Shown here piece by piece: positions 36,770 to 49,402 of a stretch of 64,000 nucleotides of DNA. Positions within the stretch are counted from its first letter, which is position 1, and every line of letters begins with the position of its first letter. The stretch covers positions 63,388,052-63,452,051 of the forward strand of contig NC_072790.1 in NCBI RefSeq assembly GCF_028583425.1, in the 5' to 3' direction. This DNA is from Eublepharis macularius (lineage: Eukaryota > Chordata > Lepidosauria > Squamata > Eublepharidae). The notes beneath the pieces are model-generated. The model saw only the letters and a program-made list of their open reading frames with translations, was not told the origin of the DNA and searched no databases. The position numbers were made by a program, and so were the translations under genes.

Positions 36770-37694
36770 GATCACATGGTTGCTTAACATGTGCACGCAT
36801 AAACATACAAAGCAAATCCTGCTGGGTAGCAGCTTCTTAGAGCCTGGCATTGTGTGAATGGAGCTGAGGAGGTTTTGATTAGGGGTATCTAACATCCAAT
36901 AATACAAACCTGATATCCCTCCCCCTCTGCTGCCCATTTATTTGCTTATCCAAACCAGACCAGCACTATTATGACAGCTAGTTGAAACTTTAGATATCTA
37001 GATTACCATAAGGCTAGAAGAAAACAAGTCTGACGTTGGCACACTTTTTCCATTTGAGTCCAAACTAGAATTAGTTTTAAGCAAGTTTGGCTTTCCTTTT
37101 GCTGAAAGGAGTTCTGCATCCCACTTGTAAGATACATCATACCCCATATGTTACTGCGGTTGTGTGGAGAGTTGTTACGTATTTGCCAGAAGCATCTTAT
37201 GAGCTCATGTCCCCCACTGCCAAGTTGTCATTTGTTTGTCCTAGATACAGGTCCATGTGAATGAGGTACAGTTTCCACACTGAGCCCAAATTTACACAAC
37301 ATGCCTGTGCAAGAAAACCCAGCACTTCTTGCTCTTTTGCCTAAAGGAACTGCTGGCTTAGCTTTTATATCCAGCTCAAGGAATGCACCAGGTCTGGGTA
37401 GTGACCTACACCAGCTGCTTTAAGGGATCTTTGACAGAATAGTGAGGTGCTTCAACAAGCTTGGAAGGAATACTGAGATCTGGATTGTGTTAGAACAGAA
37501 ACAACATTAATTGAGGGAAATAACGCAGATATCTGGGATGGAATTTAAGCAATCTCAAACAGTCAAAATAACATTAAGTGTTCACAGCACTGAAAACTGT
37601 AACCACATCAAGAGAGAGTCACTCTAAGCATTAAAACACCATGCAAGTCATTCCACACAAGCAGGGAAGAGAGAGACTGGGAGGTAAAATAACA
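36770..37694. other. No gene seen
   Basis: No supported feature. Confidence 0.4.
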
Positions 37695-37955
37695 ACAACA
37701 ACAATAATAATATTCAATTTATATACTGCCCTTCAGGACAACTTAATGCCACACTCAGAGCTGTTTACAAAGGATGTTATTATTATCCTTACAACAATCA
37801 CCCTGTGAGGTGGATGGGGCTGACAGAGCTCTAAGAGAGCAGTGACTGACCTAAGGTTGCCCAGCTGGCATCAAGCAGAGGAGTGGGGAATCAAACCTGG
37901 TTCTCCAGATTAGAGTCCTGCTGTTCTTAACCACTATACCAAACCGGCTCTCAAG
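37695..37955 (-). mobile_element. tRNA-headed reptilian SINE, full length
   Basis: Antisense copy running from the (ACA/ATA)n tail at 37695 through 'ttatatactgcccttcagg' and 'aatcaaacctggttctccag' to the tRNA head 'aaccactataccaaaccgg' at about 37930-37948. Same family as 18640. Confidence 0.85.
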
Positions 37956-38837
37956 ATATTTATCTATCTTGCAGCAGGTCCAGCAAAGATCAGTTCCCAA
38001 GTCAAGGATTCTGGCATCTGGACAGTAAATAAACAAAAAGGGAAGAGACACAAGGTCACATTGCACATGACCAGAAGGGATACCCCTGAACCTGCACAAA
38101 CTGAGGTGATGTCAAGCCAAGCTTTGGGGACAGATTCTGACCCCGGTCCAACAACCAAACATTCTTTTCTTTTTAGACTTGGAAAGATGGGAGAAGGTAA
38201 GGGAGGCGAGCTCCAGCTGTATAACCTGACTGGATGAAGAAGAGAAATGCAGGGTTGAGGATCTTAGGAAGAAATCCAGAAAAGACAAGAGAAAGAAGGT
38301 ATCAGGCAGGGTGTGTGTGTTTTGGATTGATCAAGTGGTGAGTGACTTTGTAGACAATTCTAAATATTTCAAATTGGCTCATAACACTTTTGGAGGAAAA
38401 TGCTAAGGTGGAGAAGGTACTTTCCTTGGATAGTGCTAATGCAACAAGTTAATGAGAGGCCCTGATTAATTAGTTGCTAATGCCAGGTGAGGTCTAACAC
38501 CAGGTAAGGTAGGTTGCAGAGACAGACCCACCTACTAAGTCTAGATGATTAAATTACAAGGAGTCCTTCTAAGTTTGCTGGCTGTCCTGTCATGGTAATG
38601 GTCTGGAACTTTTTTACTGAACCAAGTAAAGATAGAAAAGAGAAGATATTCACATTACAAGAAGGAGGTATGGGGCGGGGTGGGGGGAGAAGCAAACCAA
38701 AATGGATGACAGTAATGTGATGGTAGCAATCTACATGGTAGGACATTTTATACAAAGTAAGACAATCAGTAACACCGTAGTGGAAAATATATAATTGTGC
38801 TCTGGTTCTAATATTTAGGAAGGGTACATTTCTTCTG
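37956..38837. other. No gene seen
   Basis: A 143-codon minus-strand frame at 38549-38980 has no splice or domain support and overlaps a MITE. Confidence 0.4.
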
Positions 38838-39058
38838 TGGGCTGCCAACCTCCAGATGGGTTCTGAAGTTCTCCTATAATTATAACTTGTCTTCGGACTA
38901 CAAAGACTAGTGCTGCTGGAGAAAATGTAAGCCTTGGAAGGTGGACTCTGGGGCATCATGTCCATATTGAGCTCTTTCACCTCCTCAAACTCTGTCCTCC
39001 CCAGGCTCTGCCACCAAATCTACAGGAATTTCCCAGATTGCCATGTCAAGGTTGTCAG
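38838..39058 (-). mobile_element. TAGGGTTGCCAG-type MITE, copy 2
   Basis: 'ctgccaacctccagatggg' at the left and 'ccatgtcaaggttgtcagcc' at the right, with inner 'gctggagaaaatgtaagcc' and 'caggctctgccaccaaatc' blocks. It is the reverse-complement relative of 22081-22295. Confidence 0.6.
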
Positions 39059-40467
39059 CCATAGTCCCAATCACATCTGGCAAAATGGCATTGTGTGATG
39101 CCCCTTCTGGCTAGGAAACCAAAAGTGATATCACCATGTTGTGTTACACTCTAGGATTTACCCCCAATCTCTATGGTAAAAACCATAGAGACCAGGAACA
39201 TTCCTAGAACATTGTGGCAACATCACTTCTGGGTTCCTAGCTGGAGGTGATGTTGCAGTGTCGCATGATGATACCCCCCCACACCCATTTTCTCCCTGTC
39301 ACTCCATTGAGTACTATACTCTGGCAGAAAGAAAAAAAAGATAACAAATCATTTACAATCTGCATGACAGCATCACATAACTTCCAGGCAAACCCTGAAA
39401 ATGACTTCATTCCTCTCTAAGAACTGCTGGTTACTCTCTGGTTTTTGGCTGTATAAAGTGACTTAGAAATTGATTGGGGGGAAATGCCTGTGGCAGAATT
39501 ATGCCTTTCAGCTTTGCATGTGTAATGTTTTGCATAGGTTTTCATAAATTTCCACTGCATCACAACTCATTCCCTATTCTGCTAGTGCACTCTCCCATAA
39601 GAGGAAATGCAAGGAAACCTATGCAAAGTAGTACACATACAAAGATGTGAGGTATTATTGTGAAGGTCCACAAAATAACTGCTACCATAGGTAGCATTCA
39701 GTTTGTCTTTCAGCTTCTGGTTGCTTAGTGGCTGGCTATGAATGAGCCTGAAAATAAGAAAATCAACCCAGTTCTGAATGTCAGCTCAATGGCTGTGCTT
39801 CAATTCAGATTCTCTCATGAAGCACAAGAATTTTTGATGGAATAAAGAAGCTCACACAGGTGGTTAGCATCCTGGGAAGACTGCAAAACCTGTTGTTTGG
39901 GGCTGGGTAAAGTGGCTTGGAAATTGATTAGGAGAAAATACTAATACCTAGTTAGTCATGTATTCTTTTTAAAAAAAACACCAAGATTTATAAGAAATAC
40001 AACTTTCCAATTCAGTCAATTAGATTGTGTTAATAGTTTTTACTGTAGTTCCATCTGAAATTCTTTCTAGGAATTAGTAGATAAGTTGTAGTCTGTGGCC
40101 TAATTGATATTAGGAAATGGAAATGTTTTAAGATATATATATATAAATGTTTTAAGATATATATATACACATATATTTAATATTTTAATTAATGGAAATC
40201 ATTTACTGACATCTTTTAACACTAGGAAGTTGACAATGTACTTTACAGTGTAACAACTAAGTAAGTGGGTAGTTGAACAAATTGAGTCTTTATATCCCAA
40301 ATTCTTCCTACGCCCACACGAAGTGCCTGCTTTCTGAATATCCCATTAAAACAATCTCTAGAGAGATTACTGAAATAGCTGAAAATATATTCTTTTCCTA
40401 AGACTCTGCCAGAATTGTAGTGAGAATATTTTTAATGTCTTGGGTTTACCTTCCTTTTTTCTTTCAG
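39059..40467. other. No gene; probably intron
   Basis: No coding support. A partial duplication of an AT-rich stretch ('aaatgttttaagatatatat') occurs at about 40122-40165. 39060-39290 contains TIR-like CRE-type words (gtgatatcacc, gaggtgatgttgc) and may be a transposon remnant. Confidence 0.4.
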
Positions 40468-40548
40468 CAGCCCCCACAAAATGGAGAACCAACTGAGACG
40501 CCAGCTGTGAAAGAAAGTTCTTCTCTACGGTTTCTTTACAGGGAACAG
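40468..40548 (+). CDS. Candidate second coding exon of the unassigned gene
   Basis: An 81-bp exon with a strong pyrimidine-rich acceptor (ttccttttttctttcag) and a good donor (CAG|gtagga). It reads open in phase 0 for 27 codons: QPPQNGEPTETPAVK, then ESSSLRFLYREQ. The first half is polar, acidic and proline-rich, as in a disordered linker. The end turns hydrophobic and basic, which may start a folded domain that continues in the next exon. The acceptor is a tandem NAG|NAG (cagcag, 40465-40470), so an isoform lacking the first Gln is possible. The neighbouring candidate exons at 20210 and 44077 share its phase. I do not recognise the protein. Confidence 0.6.
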
Positions 40549-41017
40549 GTAGGAAACTATATGGATAAAGTTATGTTGTACCTTTAAAAATGTTCAGAGA
40601 CATTGCTGTTCAACAAGACCATTAAATTAGGGCATTGGTATTTCTAGGTATATAAAAGTTTAGTCTTAAAGAGGAAATCTTAAGCATATTGATTTCAGTG
40701 AGGATTACTTCAGGAGTGTGTGAACTGGGGATGCCTTTCAGATGTCCAGAATGAACTCAGTCTGGATGAGCCTTTGATTGTGACACGAGAGCCTGTTCCA
40801 CAGACTGTCCTGTGAGATCTTGAACCCCTTAGATAGCTCTGATGATCATAGATCTGTTCACAACTTGCATGTGTGTATGTTAATAGATGAACTGCAGATT
40901 TTAAAATATCACCTTGTGCCATTTTCCTGCAAAATACTGCTTCAGAATCCAAGTGGGTGATTCTTATATCAGAAAGATTGTTCATGTAAAAAACTCTTTG
41001 TGTATAAAAAATAACAA

Positions 41018-41247
41018 CAACGTTCGATTTATATACCATCCTTCAGGGCAACTTAATACCCACTCAGAGCGGTTTACAAAGTATATTGTTATTATCTCCA
41101 CAACAATCACCCTGTGAGGTGGGTGGGGCTGAGAGAGCTCTAGAAGAGCTGTGACTGATCCAAGGTCACCCAGCTGGCTTCAAGCAGAGGAGTGGGGAAT
41201 CAAACCCAGTTCTCCAGATGAGAGTCCCCCCACCATTCTTAAACACT
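41018..41247 (-). mobile_element. tRNA-headed SINE, left arm of an inverted pair
   Basis: Antisense copy from 'cgatttatataccatccttc' to '...accattcttaaacac'. Its tRNA head is cut at 41247 by the plus-strand copy. The missing head seems to continue after that copy ('aaactgaactgc' at 41503). Confidence 0.85.
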
Positions 41248-41503
41248 GAGAGCCAGTTTGGTGTAGTGGTTAAGAGCGCGGGACTCTAATCTGGAGAACT
41301 GGGTTTGATTCCTCACTCCTCCACTTGAAGCCAGCTGAGTGCCCTTGGGCTAGTCTCATCTTCTAGCTCTCTCAGTCCCACCGACCTCACAGGGTGTTTT
41401 GTTGTGGGGATAATAATAACATACTTTGTAAACCTCTCTGAGTAGGTGTTAAGTCATCCTGAAGGGCAGTATATAAGTCGAATGTTGTTGTTGTTGTTGT
41501 AAA
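41248..41503 (+). mobile_element. tRNA-headed SINE, right arm of an inverted pair
   Basis: Full-length copy: head 'gagccagtttggtgtagtgg', box B region 'gggtttgattcctcactcc', body, then 'atataagtcgaatgttgttg' with a (GTT)n tail. The clean sequence suggests it is one of the younger copies here. Confidence 0.9.
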
Positions 41504-42133
41504 CTGAACTGCAGGAGAGTAGAACAGGTTTTCCATACCTGTACTAGTTTTGTGTACACAAGAGACTATTTTACACAAGTAAGGACATTCCAAGAGAGGT
41601 TGAACGATAAAAACTCCCGTTTTTCCTGGGCCTGTGAATGTGATCACGGCTTCCTACTGACTGTGTATTTAGCTGCAGAAAATTAGACATTCACGAATTG
41701 CCGCAAAATGTTTTTGGGTGGGGACTCACTAAATCCCCTTTAAAAAAGGAAATTTCATGTGTACAAAATTATCTATTAGAATTCTATCACATTTTTATCC
41801 TATTCTTCCTTCAATGAGTATAAGGTAGTATATACAGTTCTAGGTGTATTCATATACCTCTGAGGGTTTTCTTGGCTTTTCTCCAATCTTTCTGAAACCT
41901 GCTTTGCTCTGTAGTTTCGGGAAATATTGCAGTAAAGCCTGCTATGTGAGCAGGAAAATTCAGATTTTCAGGCCCACATAGTAGTCGTTTTCCCTGACCC
42001 TGTTCCCATGGCAGCCATTTCTTCCCCCAGCCTTTGATGGGGAGTTTTCTTTTTTTAAATTGGCAATATAATACTGTTGTACTGATATATCATTGTACTG
42101 ATGGGCGTAGCAGTTTCTCTGAATTCCCAGGGG

Positions 42134-42194
42134 TTCTTCTTCTTCTTCTTCTTCTTCTTCTTCTTCTTCTTCTTCTTCTTCTTCTTCTTCTTCT
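42134..42194. repeat. (TTC)n microsatellite, 61 bp
   Basis: About 20 uninterrupted TTC triplets. The Leu or Phe runs read from it are not a protein. Confidence 0.97.
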
Positions 42195-43799
42195 GTCAGT
42201 CTCTAGCCCCTTCCCTTGAGAAGATAAAAGGGGAAAGGTGTATCTCCACAAGAGAAAGAGCTAGAGACTTACTCTTAAAAATGAAAGCTGGCAATTCAGA
42301 GAAACCATATATTGATAATATGATATTCTACTGTTGATTTAATAAAACATTGCAAAAGCCATCGTGGCCTATCAGAGGAGGAATGGCCAATTCTCGGGAA
42401 CTGGGGCAGGGAAACCTGTAATATGGAAGCCCAGTTGCCACTGCATTTTATATACAGCTGCATCAGCAATGAGGCTACCATGAAGTTTTGACCCTATGTG
42501 GAAGACACCTTAGGCAGTGGCTACACTCTTGAATTTATCTTGACAGAATTAGTTAAAATATCACTAATGTTCATAAATAATCCCTATTCTTAAAGAATGA
42601 ATAGTCCTTTGGGTAGAGATTTAGTAAACCATATTGAGCTCCAAAGAGTCACCTCTGCTACTATTTGATAGTACCCTTTAAAATAATGGTGATAAGTCTA
42701 TTTCAAACTGTTTGACATTACATTTTAAACAGACTGATTCCTAAAATAAATTTTATTTCAGTTTATAAACTCAAAAAGATAATCATATAATCACTAAATC
42801 ATACATCTCCTAGAATCTACTTCTACATTTACCTACATAAAACATAAGACATTTTTGAATTGTTCTTTGAGTGACTGACTGTGTGGAATGTCCTGGGAAA
42901 GGGGAAGAAAGACTTACAGATTTTAAGCTATGGTCTCTCTGTGTGTCCATTCAATTTTTTTAACAATTCATGTATAGGTTTCTACCATTTTCTGTGCTAT
43001 ATAAAAGAAATTTCAAAATCTTCAACAACTGACATAATCAGTGGATAAAAAGGCTCGATTTTATTGTGACACGTCTGTGAAATTTATGGTGATCTATAAT
43101 CAGCAGCCCTTCTGTTCATGAAAATTACTTGAATCATTTTGAATAAAATTTAGATTTCAGTGTTGGTAATGGTGTTTTCTTCTGCTCAACTGCTCTGCAA
43201 TATTGAGTTGGCTCTGGTTATCTAGCTTCAACTGCAATAGGGACTTCTTTTTAGGGTAATGAAACCCTCTAATTGAAGCCTTTATATAAAGGGGGGGAAA
43301 GCTCTGATATGCTGGTGGCTAAACTGAAAAGCAATTTTCTAATTAGACTGAGTTGTGAAATGGCTCTGCAAATTATAAGGGCATTGAATGAATTCTATAC
43401 AACTCTTCTTTTAGCATGCTTATAAAACTGTACATTCCCTCTTAAGCTTTAGAAATCTAAATTATTTCAGTTAATATGATTTTTGCAGTCCCCTTTTGCC
43501 TGCAACTTTAGATTCACTGTAAAATGTCAGGCTCTTCTGCTGTAAAAGTGTAAGGAAGATAAGTAGCCATCAATCAGTTGTTCATTTTATTTCATTTGAA
43601 TGTATATGCTTGCAAATAGCCCCTACCCTGTAATGAGGGATAATTATATCGGAATGATCAGATATACTTTTTTTAAAAAACTGGAAGATGACTCAATTGG
43701 AGTTTTCAAACTAATTTCTTGTGGAAAATGGTTTTCCTCCTTTCAAATTTATATTATACATCTATATCCCAGCTTGGCCCTACCATGTGGATCAAAAAA
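42195..43799. other. No gene; probably intron
   Basis: AT-rich, with no recognised repeats or coding frames. Confidence 0.4.
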
Positions 43800-43890
43800 C
43801 AACAACAAGAAAAACAACAACAACATATTTATAGTCCACCCTCCTCACTGAGATCTAAAGCAGATTACATAGTGCAGGTGAAAATACACT
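43800..43890 (-). mobile_element. L2-like LINE 3' tail with (CAA)n
   Basis: After aacaacaagaaaaacaacaa comes 'tttatagtccaccctcctc' and 'gcagattacatagtgcagg', the L2-type tail in antisense, as at 2700-2750. Confidence 0.55.
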
Positions 43891-44076
43891 ATAATAAACA
43901 GCTAGGACAGTCACCGAGCAAAGTATAATAAGGCTGTCCAGGGATAGAGAATGTATTACTAGAAACCTAGGAGAACTTTCAAGATAACAGAAAACACTGA
44001 AAACTAACACAAAGAATGGGGGTTGGGTTTTAAAATTGAAAAAGTGAAAAAGAAATATCTGCACATGTTATTGTAG

Positions 44077-44226
44077 GTTCCGTCCGAATCTGGATTTCTG
44101 AGGTTCACATTTGTTCCCACATTCGGAAGACTGCCAAGTCAGTTCCATGTTGTTGATGCCTCTTCATTTCTTGTGAGGGTTTCAGAGGATCCTTTTCAGA
44201 AGAAAAATCAAGATATTAGAAACACG
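44077..44226 (+). CDS. Candidate third coding exon of the unassigned gene
   Basis: A 150-bp block after ...gttattgtag and before gtagga. It is open for all 50 codons in phase 0 and so joins directly to 40468-40548. The peptide begins VPSESGFLRFTFVPTFGR and goes on LPSQFHVVDASSFLVRV, then SEDPFQKKNQ. Alternating hydrophobic residues suggest beta strands, so this exon may hold part of a small folded domain. The acceptor's pyrimidine tract is weak and the donor (ACG|gtagga) is only fair. A random 150-bp frame stays open about 1 time in 10, so the support rests on phase continuity and protein-like composition. Not recognised. Confidence 0.5.
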
Positions 44227-45939
44227 GTAGGACTTTGGCTTATTTATATTTTGACAATGATTTATAATATATGAATTTCTTCCAACCAGTATCCAAATAT
44301 TTACTTCTCTCGCTGCTCTCTTTGTAATTGTTGTTTGATAGTTAAATTCAAGAAAATCTTGAAATGTAAAGTGGAGTACAGTATATAGAAACTGAGAGAC
44401 ATGCTTCCTTGCAGGATCAGAGAGAGTATGCATTCTTGTAGGAGTGGGAGGAAACTGTGATCAGCATTCATAAACAGAGTGTTGTTTTGGAACAGAACCA
44501 AGCCAAGGAAATTCACCAAATGTCAAATTTGCAGTCCAAAAGCCCAGCACAGATTCTAGAGATCTCAGGCAATGGGCTTTTCCTCACACTCAGCTTTTTC
44601 CTGAACTTCTTTTCAGTTGATCTTCAAGAACTGGAATCAGTTTGGGTATGGTTCTTCTGCATGATTGCCCTCTCTTTGCATTTGTACAGTTGTGGAGTCA
44701 GCTTATGTTGTTCTGCACATGCCTTAAATAATCAGGATTTTCAAGGGAGGGTGCAGTCATCATAGGTGGCATCATTGATGACATCACAGCACCCCTTTTA
44801 AAAAAAAATGTACATGCTTATAGCACTATAAGGGATGCATTTTTCAAAAATAGGACAAAAATTTAAACACAGGGAAGTCTGCACAGGAAGTCTGAAAGGG
44901 GAGGTGATTCACTAACCATACCTAAGTACCCCTCTTCATGGTCCAAACTCAAGAGCCCTGCCCAGGTTGATCCAGATCCTGGAGGCAGAGGTTGGCACTG
45001 GCAGGGAAAACTGACCTCTGTTGGGACAAAGCTCAGAGAAGCAGCAATGTGCTTTTCAAACCATGCTGTTTCCCCCACCTCCAGTGTCAGAAGTAGCCAC
45101 CTCTGAGCCACCAGGGCTTTTGCAATGAGGGGCAGGAGAGAGAGAAAGCTATCAGCAGAAATGGCTATCCTCTGTTTATTTTTAAAAAGTGCACTTAATT
45201 CTTAAATATTTAGAGATTGCTATGCCCATGGAATCTGACTTGTGTGACAACTAGAACAGAAATATGGATATGCAAGATAAGCATCTAAAGGGTTAAGGAC
45301 CAAACTTAACACCAGCAAGTGACTCATTGTAAGACAACAATTCTGCTTTGTCTTAAGTGCTTATTTATATGGTCAATCTCCCCAGCTGCAATTCCTTTTG
45401 TTTCGGCTGCTCAGCGAATGTTCTGGTTTGAAGCCCTTTTGTTCCTTTAATAATATGGGGTCTTGCCCCAGATTTGTCCCTCTGATAATTATGGGAGCTA
45501 TTGTTTGTGTTTAAATATCCCACAGCCAGAAACCATTCTCAGTCATGGCTGGATCTCATAGTCCATTCTACTTGACTGCATCTGCAGTCTATTTCTATAT
45601 CACTCTTGATATAATATGAAGTATTTATTCTGTTTTGCTCTCTTATGTAGCTAGAAAGGGGAAATCCGCCTTTCTTGTTTTGGACCTCATGCACTCATGC
45701 ACCAGACAGTGGGGTGGTGAAAGTGGGTAGGCGCTAAGATTATAAACAACACTGTTAAACAATAAAGCCCCCAACTACCTTTCTCTCTGACTCTTCCAGT
45801 CTTTCCTGAGGCCTGAGATCTTGGACATGTTTTTCCTGTAGGCTCAGTTTGCAGAATAAGCTCCAAGTTCTTCTTGATTAGGTAAACAAGCATCATCACC
45901 TAAAATTAATAGAATTAATATACATCTCTTTTTTAATAG
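44227..45939. other. No gene; probably intron 3
   Basis: No coding block with splice sites was seen, and no repeat recognised with confidence. Confidence 0.4.
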
Positions 45940-46281
45940 ACTGAAGTAATTGCTGAAGGCCGGGGCATAGAAAGTGGACCTAAGAGAAACAGTGAAGCCT
46001 CTGGATGTAGATGGAATATCCACAAACATTTACAACCACAAGAGTGTAACGCAAGCAAAGGGAAAATGGACAAAGATGATCTTTTCCAAGCTGATTTTGT
46101 CTTTGTGACGGATTCAGATGAAGACAAAACAAAAATGGCAGACAATAGCTATGGACGTGAAAGATCCCAGATTTCAGACACATCTCATGTGTCTACAAGA
46201 AGCAAGTCAAGAGGAAATGCATCACAACAACCACATACTGAGCTTTTCCACAGTTCTACCAGTCAACAGAAACAGTGCCAG
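45940..46281 (+). CDS. Candidate fourth coding exon of the unassigned gene
   Basis: 342 bp (114 codons) open in phase 0 from a T-rich acceptor (tacatctcttttttaatag) to a donor CAG|gtattg. The peptide starts TEVIAEGRGIESGPKRNSE and has a central DLFQADFVFVTDSDEDK. It ends in a Ser/Arg/Gln-rich tail (STRSKSRGNASQQ). Its composition fits a disordered regulatory region with possible casein-kinase-type acidic Ser sites (TDSDED). A chance frame of this length is unlikely (under 1%), so it is the strongest host exon in the window. The next exon would lie beyond 46282, and I could not find it. Protein family unknown. Confidence 0.7.
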
Positions 46282-48065
46282 GTATTGTGCTTCTATTAGT
46301 TTGTGTGCGACAGAGAGAATGTTTGCATCATATTCATTTGCATGGATCTTGATTAGAATTTTTTTTATTGCCCACTGTGTTATGAATTAATAACACATAC
46401 ATTGTTTGCTTTACACCTGAGAGAAATTTATATCATACTCAGAGGTTGGTGTGATGGGGAAAATTTTTCAGCAAGGGGTGGGCTATAATAAAAATATATT
46501 ACAACAGCTTCTTTATATTCTCACTGGGGATTTACAGCTGTGAAAAATAGATGTTGAATAGCTGATTTCTCCATAACAGCCAAAACAACATTGTGCCTGA
46601 CTGAGCATACTATTAAATCTTCATACATTAGAAAATTCTCAGTTCAGTGGACCAGACTGCACAATTGCCACATGAAGACTGCCATGTGTAAGCTGCTTGT
46701 AAATTGTGTGCAATCAAAATATTTTTCGCCTTTAAAATTTTTCTTTATTTAAACTATAAACTATACACCATAACATAATAAACATAGAGAATAAGAAAAA
46801 ACACACAATTCTAAACATGCCACACTAACAATACATATATCTATATAATTCAAAGGGAAAGGGAAAAGAAAACAACTCTCCCCTCTGCATTTATGGATTA
46901 AGAAACATGAACAATAGAAAAAAGAGGAGTTTTGTGACTAACCTAGAATAAGTGTGACTCTAGAAATGATATATACTTGTTGTGGAGAAAATCGGAACTC
47001 AACCTGTAGTGTAATCAAAATATTTTTAAAGTAATGTTAAGTTCAACATTTATAGGCTGGTAGTTTGTGGAATTACTCTAGTAATAGCTGTTAGACAGAA
47101 GATGTGCTTGAATTATGGGGTGAAATGGTAAGGGGGCCCTTCATGAAATCCACGAGCCCACTGTGGGCGGTTATTGTTTTAACCTGCTTTGGATCTTTAT
47201 TACAGCTCCTCCTTACATTACCTTAAACTTTTACCTCAAGAGAGCCCTGGTCACAACCCACACTCCTTTTTCTCCCCCCCACCGAACTTCAGGTGTTCTC
47301 TACTTTATCCAAGTTTATTACCTTGAGAACACCTTCCTACCACTAACCCCACCTGTGGCGTTTTGCCCCCATTGTGTGACTTATATGTTGCTGCCTCCCT
47401 GGCTTCCTCAGTGTTCCCAAAAGGTTTTCACTGTCAACAAAGTCTTTCAGTTTAACTGGAATTATAGGAAAGCTTAGGTATGGATAGCAGTATGACAGAA
47501 TGGTTAGCACATGCAGGTGGCTGTGAGGTTAAAAAAAGGGATCCAATATTCCAGATGAAACAGGTGTTTTGCCTAACCAGAACTGGGACTTACGTATAAG
47601 TACATATGCATGATGGTTGCAGAGTATTGATAAACATACTGGTTTCAGAATAGGTTCATAAGCTTGGTAATTTCAAAATAGTTATATATTCTTGAATGTT
47701 TATTCCCTGACTCAGTCACAAAGACTAATTTCCCTCAGTTCTTCACAGATACAGTAACAGAATAAATCTCTTCTCTCTCACATGGACTTCCACACAGAAT
47801 GACTGAAGTAGACAGAGTGTCTCAGAACTAGACACGCTCTCAGGCTTCCATACAGTTTGACTAACCTAGACAGAATACACACTTTCTCTCAGCAGTTTAA
47901 AACTTCAGTTAACTCTGCCCCGCCCAGGGTACAGCTACTTTCCAATCACAGCACATTTCACAGACCATCCGGCCCCCTCTCCTTCTCACATTAGAGGCCT
48001 GCATTTAAACTCACAGTAAACATATATTGAAAATCCCCACGTTAATCAGCATAAACAAACATAAC
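46282..48065. other. No exon found; probable intron with LINE-tail-like and LTR-like stretches
   Basis: 46735-46860 resembles an antisense A/T-rich LINE 3' UTR. 47690-47990 ('gacagagtgtctcagaac', 'ctctgccccgcccagggt', 'tttccaatcacagcacat') looks like a repeat, perhaps LTR-derived. Neither is certain. Confidence 0.35.
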
Positions 48066-48325
48066 AACAACAACAATAACAACAACATTCAATTTATATA
48101 CTGCCCTTCAGGACAACTTAATGCCCACTCAGAGCAGTTTACAAAGTATGTCATTATTATCCCCACAACAAAACACCCTGTGAGGTGGGTGGGGCTGAGA
48201 GAGCTAATAGCTGTGACTGACCCAAGGTCACCCAGCTGGCTTCAAGTGGAGGAGTGAGGAATCAATCCCAGCTCTCCAGATTAGAGTCCAGCGCTCTTAA
48301 CCACTACACTGAACTGGCTCTCCCA
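48066..48325 (-). mobile_element. tRNA-headed reptilian SINE, full length
   Basis: Antisense copy with the (AAC)n tail at 48060-48086, then 'atactgcccttcaggacaac', ending at the head 'cactacactgaactggctct'. It lies 140 bp upstream of the L1 insertion. Confidence 0.88.
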
Positions 48326-48466
48326 TAAACTATTTACATGGCAAAACATCACACATACCCATTTTACTCCCATCAATTTTAGCTCCTCCCACTAGTTGTC
48401 ATAAACCAAACCCCAGGCAATATTCTTGAAGAGTACTGTGCAAATTATTCATATAGAAATACATCC

Positions 48467-48484
48467 ATTATGGGAAAAAGTAGA
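48467..48484 (+). repeat. Left target-site duplication of the L1
   Basis: attatgggaaaaagtaga, repeated without mismatch at 54740-54757. Confidence 0.93.
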
Positions 48485-49402
48485 CTTCCGGTTTGGGATC
48501 CATGAAGGTCTAACGCAGCTCTAATCGTGGAGCTGACCGGGCTGCCGTTTAAGCGACCGGCGGGGCAAAATCCAGCCCGCGGCCAACTGTTCTCAGGCGG
48601 AGAACAGGCATAGAACGCTCAAGCACCTCAGGGCGCGTCAATCTCGGGCGAGGGGGGGTCCTACGCAACGGATCCTCTCCCGACCCTTGAGGTCCCACCC
48701 TAAAACAGGTCGGCTACAATCTCTGCGGCAGTCCTGGTGCCAATGCAGTTGGCATAAGACCTACATGCCCAAGCTTCAACAGGGGAAAGAAGAGTGGATG
48801 GGAATCTAAGATTGAAACAGCGATTACAACCCAAGGAAAGTGAATGAGAAGGTAAAGATCACTATCTCTTGAAACGGGACAGATTACTAAAAGTAAAGAA
48901 GAATTAAAGTAGATTTTTAAACTGCAACAGACTAAGTATAAGGAGGGGAGGACCCGGCAAGAATTATATTAGAAAAAGGATTAAGTTCAACGAAGTTATT
49001 AAAGAAATTGGACTATTGTTTTGAATACCTGTGGCTATAAGGAGATATCAGGCTGTGAGAAAGTTTCACCATCGCGAGAACTGCTGTGGGAAGTCGGGAA
49101 ACAGGAAGTACGTAACAACAATAGAGTTGCTGGAGAGAGGCGGCCCTTGCCAGAGGGCAGGAAGTAGGGAATCGCCATTTTTGAAAGGGGAAGAGCCGCG
49201 GCTTCAGCGAAAGAGGAAGTAAGCCATATTGGATTACAAAAATCATAGAGGAACCATAGAGAAAAGACGCCCTACATTTTGGACTCTTTAAAAGTTTTTT
49301 TCGGAAAGACCGGGACATTTAAACTAAAAGGACATTAAATTAAACGCCACGGAGCTAAGGAAGAGAGCGGACTCGTGGGAGCGAGCTAAAGCAAGCCCCA
49401 CG

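Noticed and set aside
38549..38980. 143-codon minus-strand frame
   Set aside because: Overlaps a MITE (38838-39058) and lacks protein-like motifs.
48467..48484. Canonical L1 nick site TTTT/AA at the insertion
   Set aside because: The flank reads cc|attat at the duplication start and does not match the consensus well. The short A tail makes the exact border uncertain, so I make no claim.
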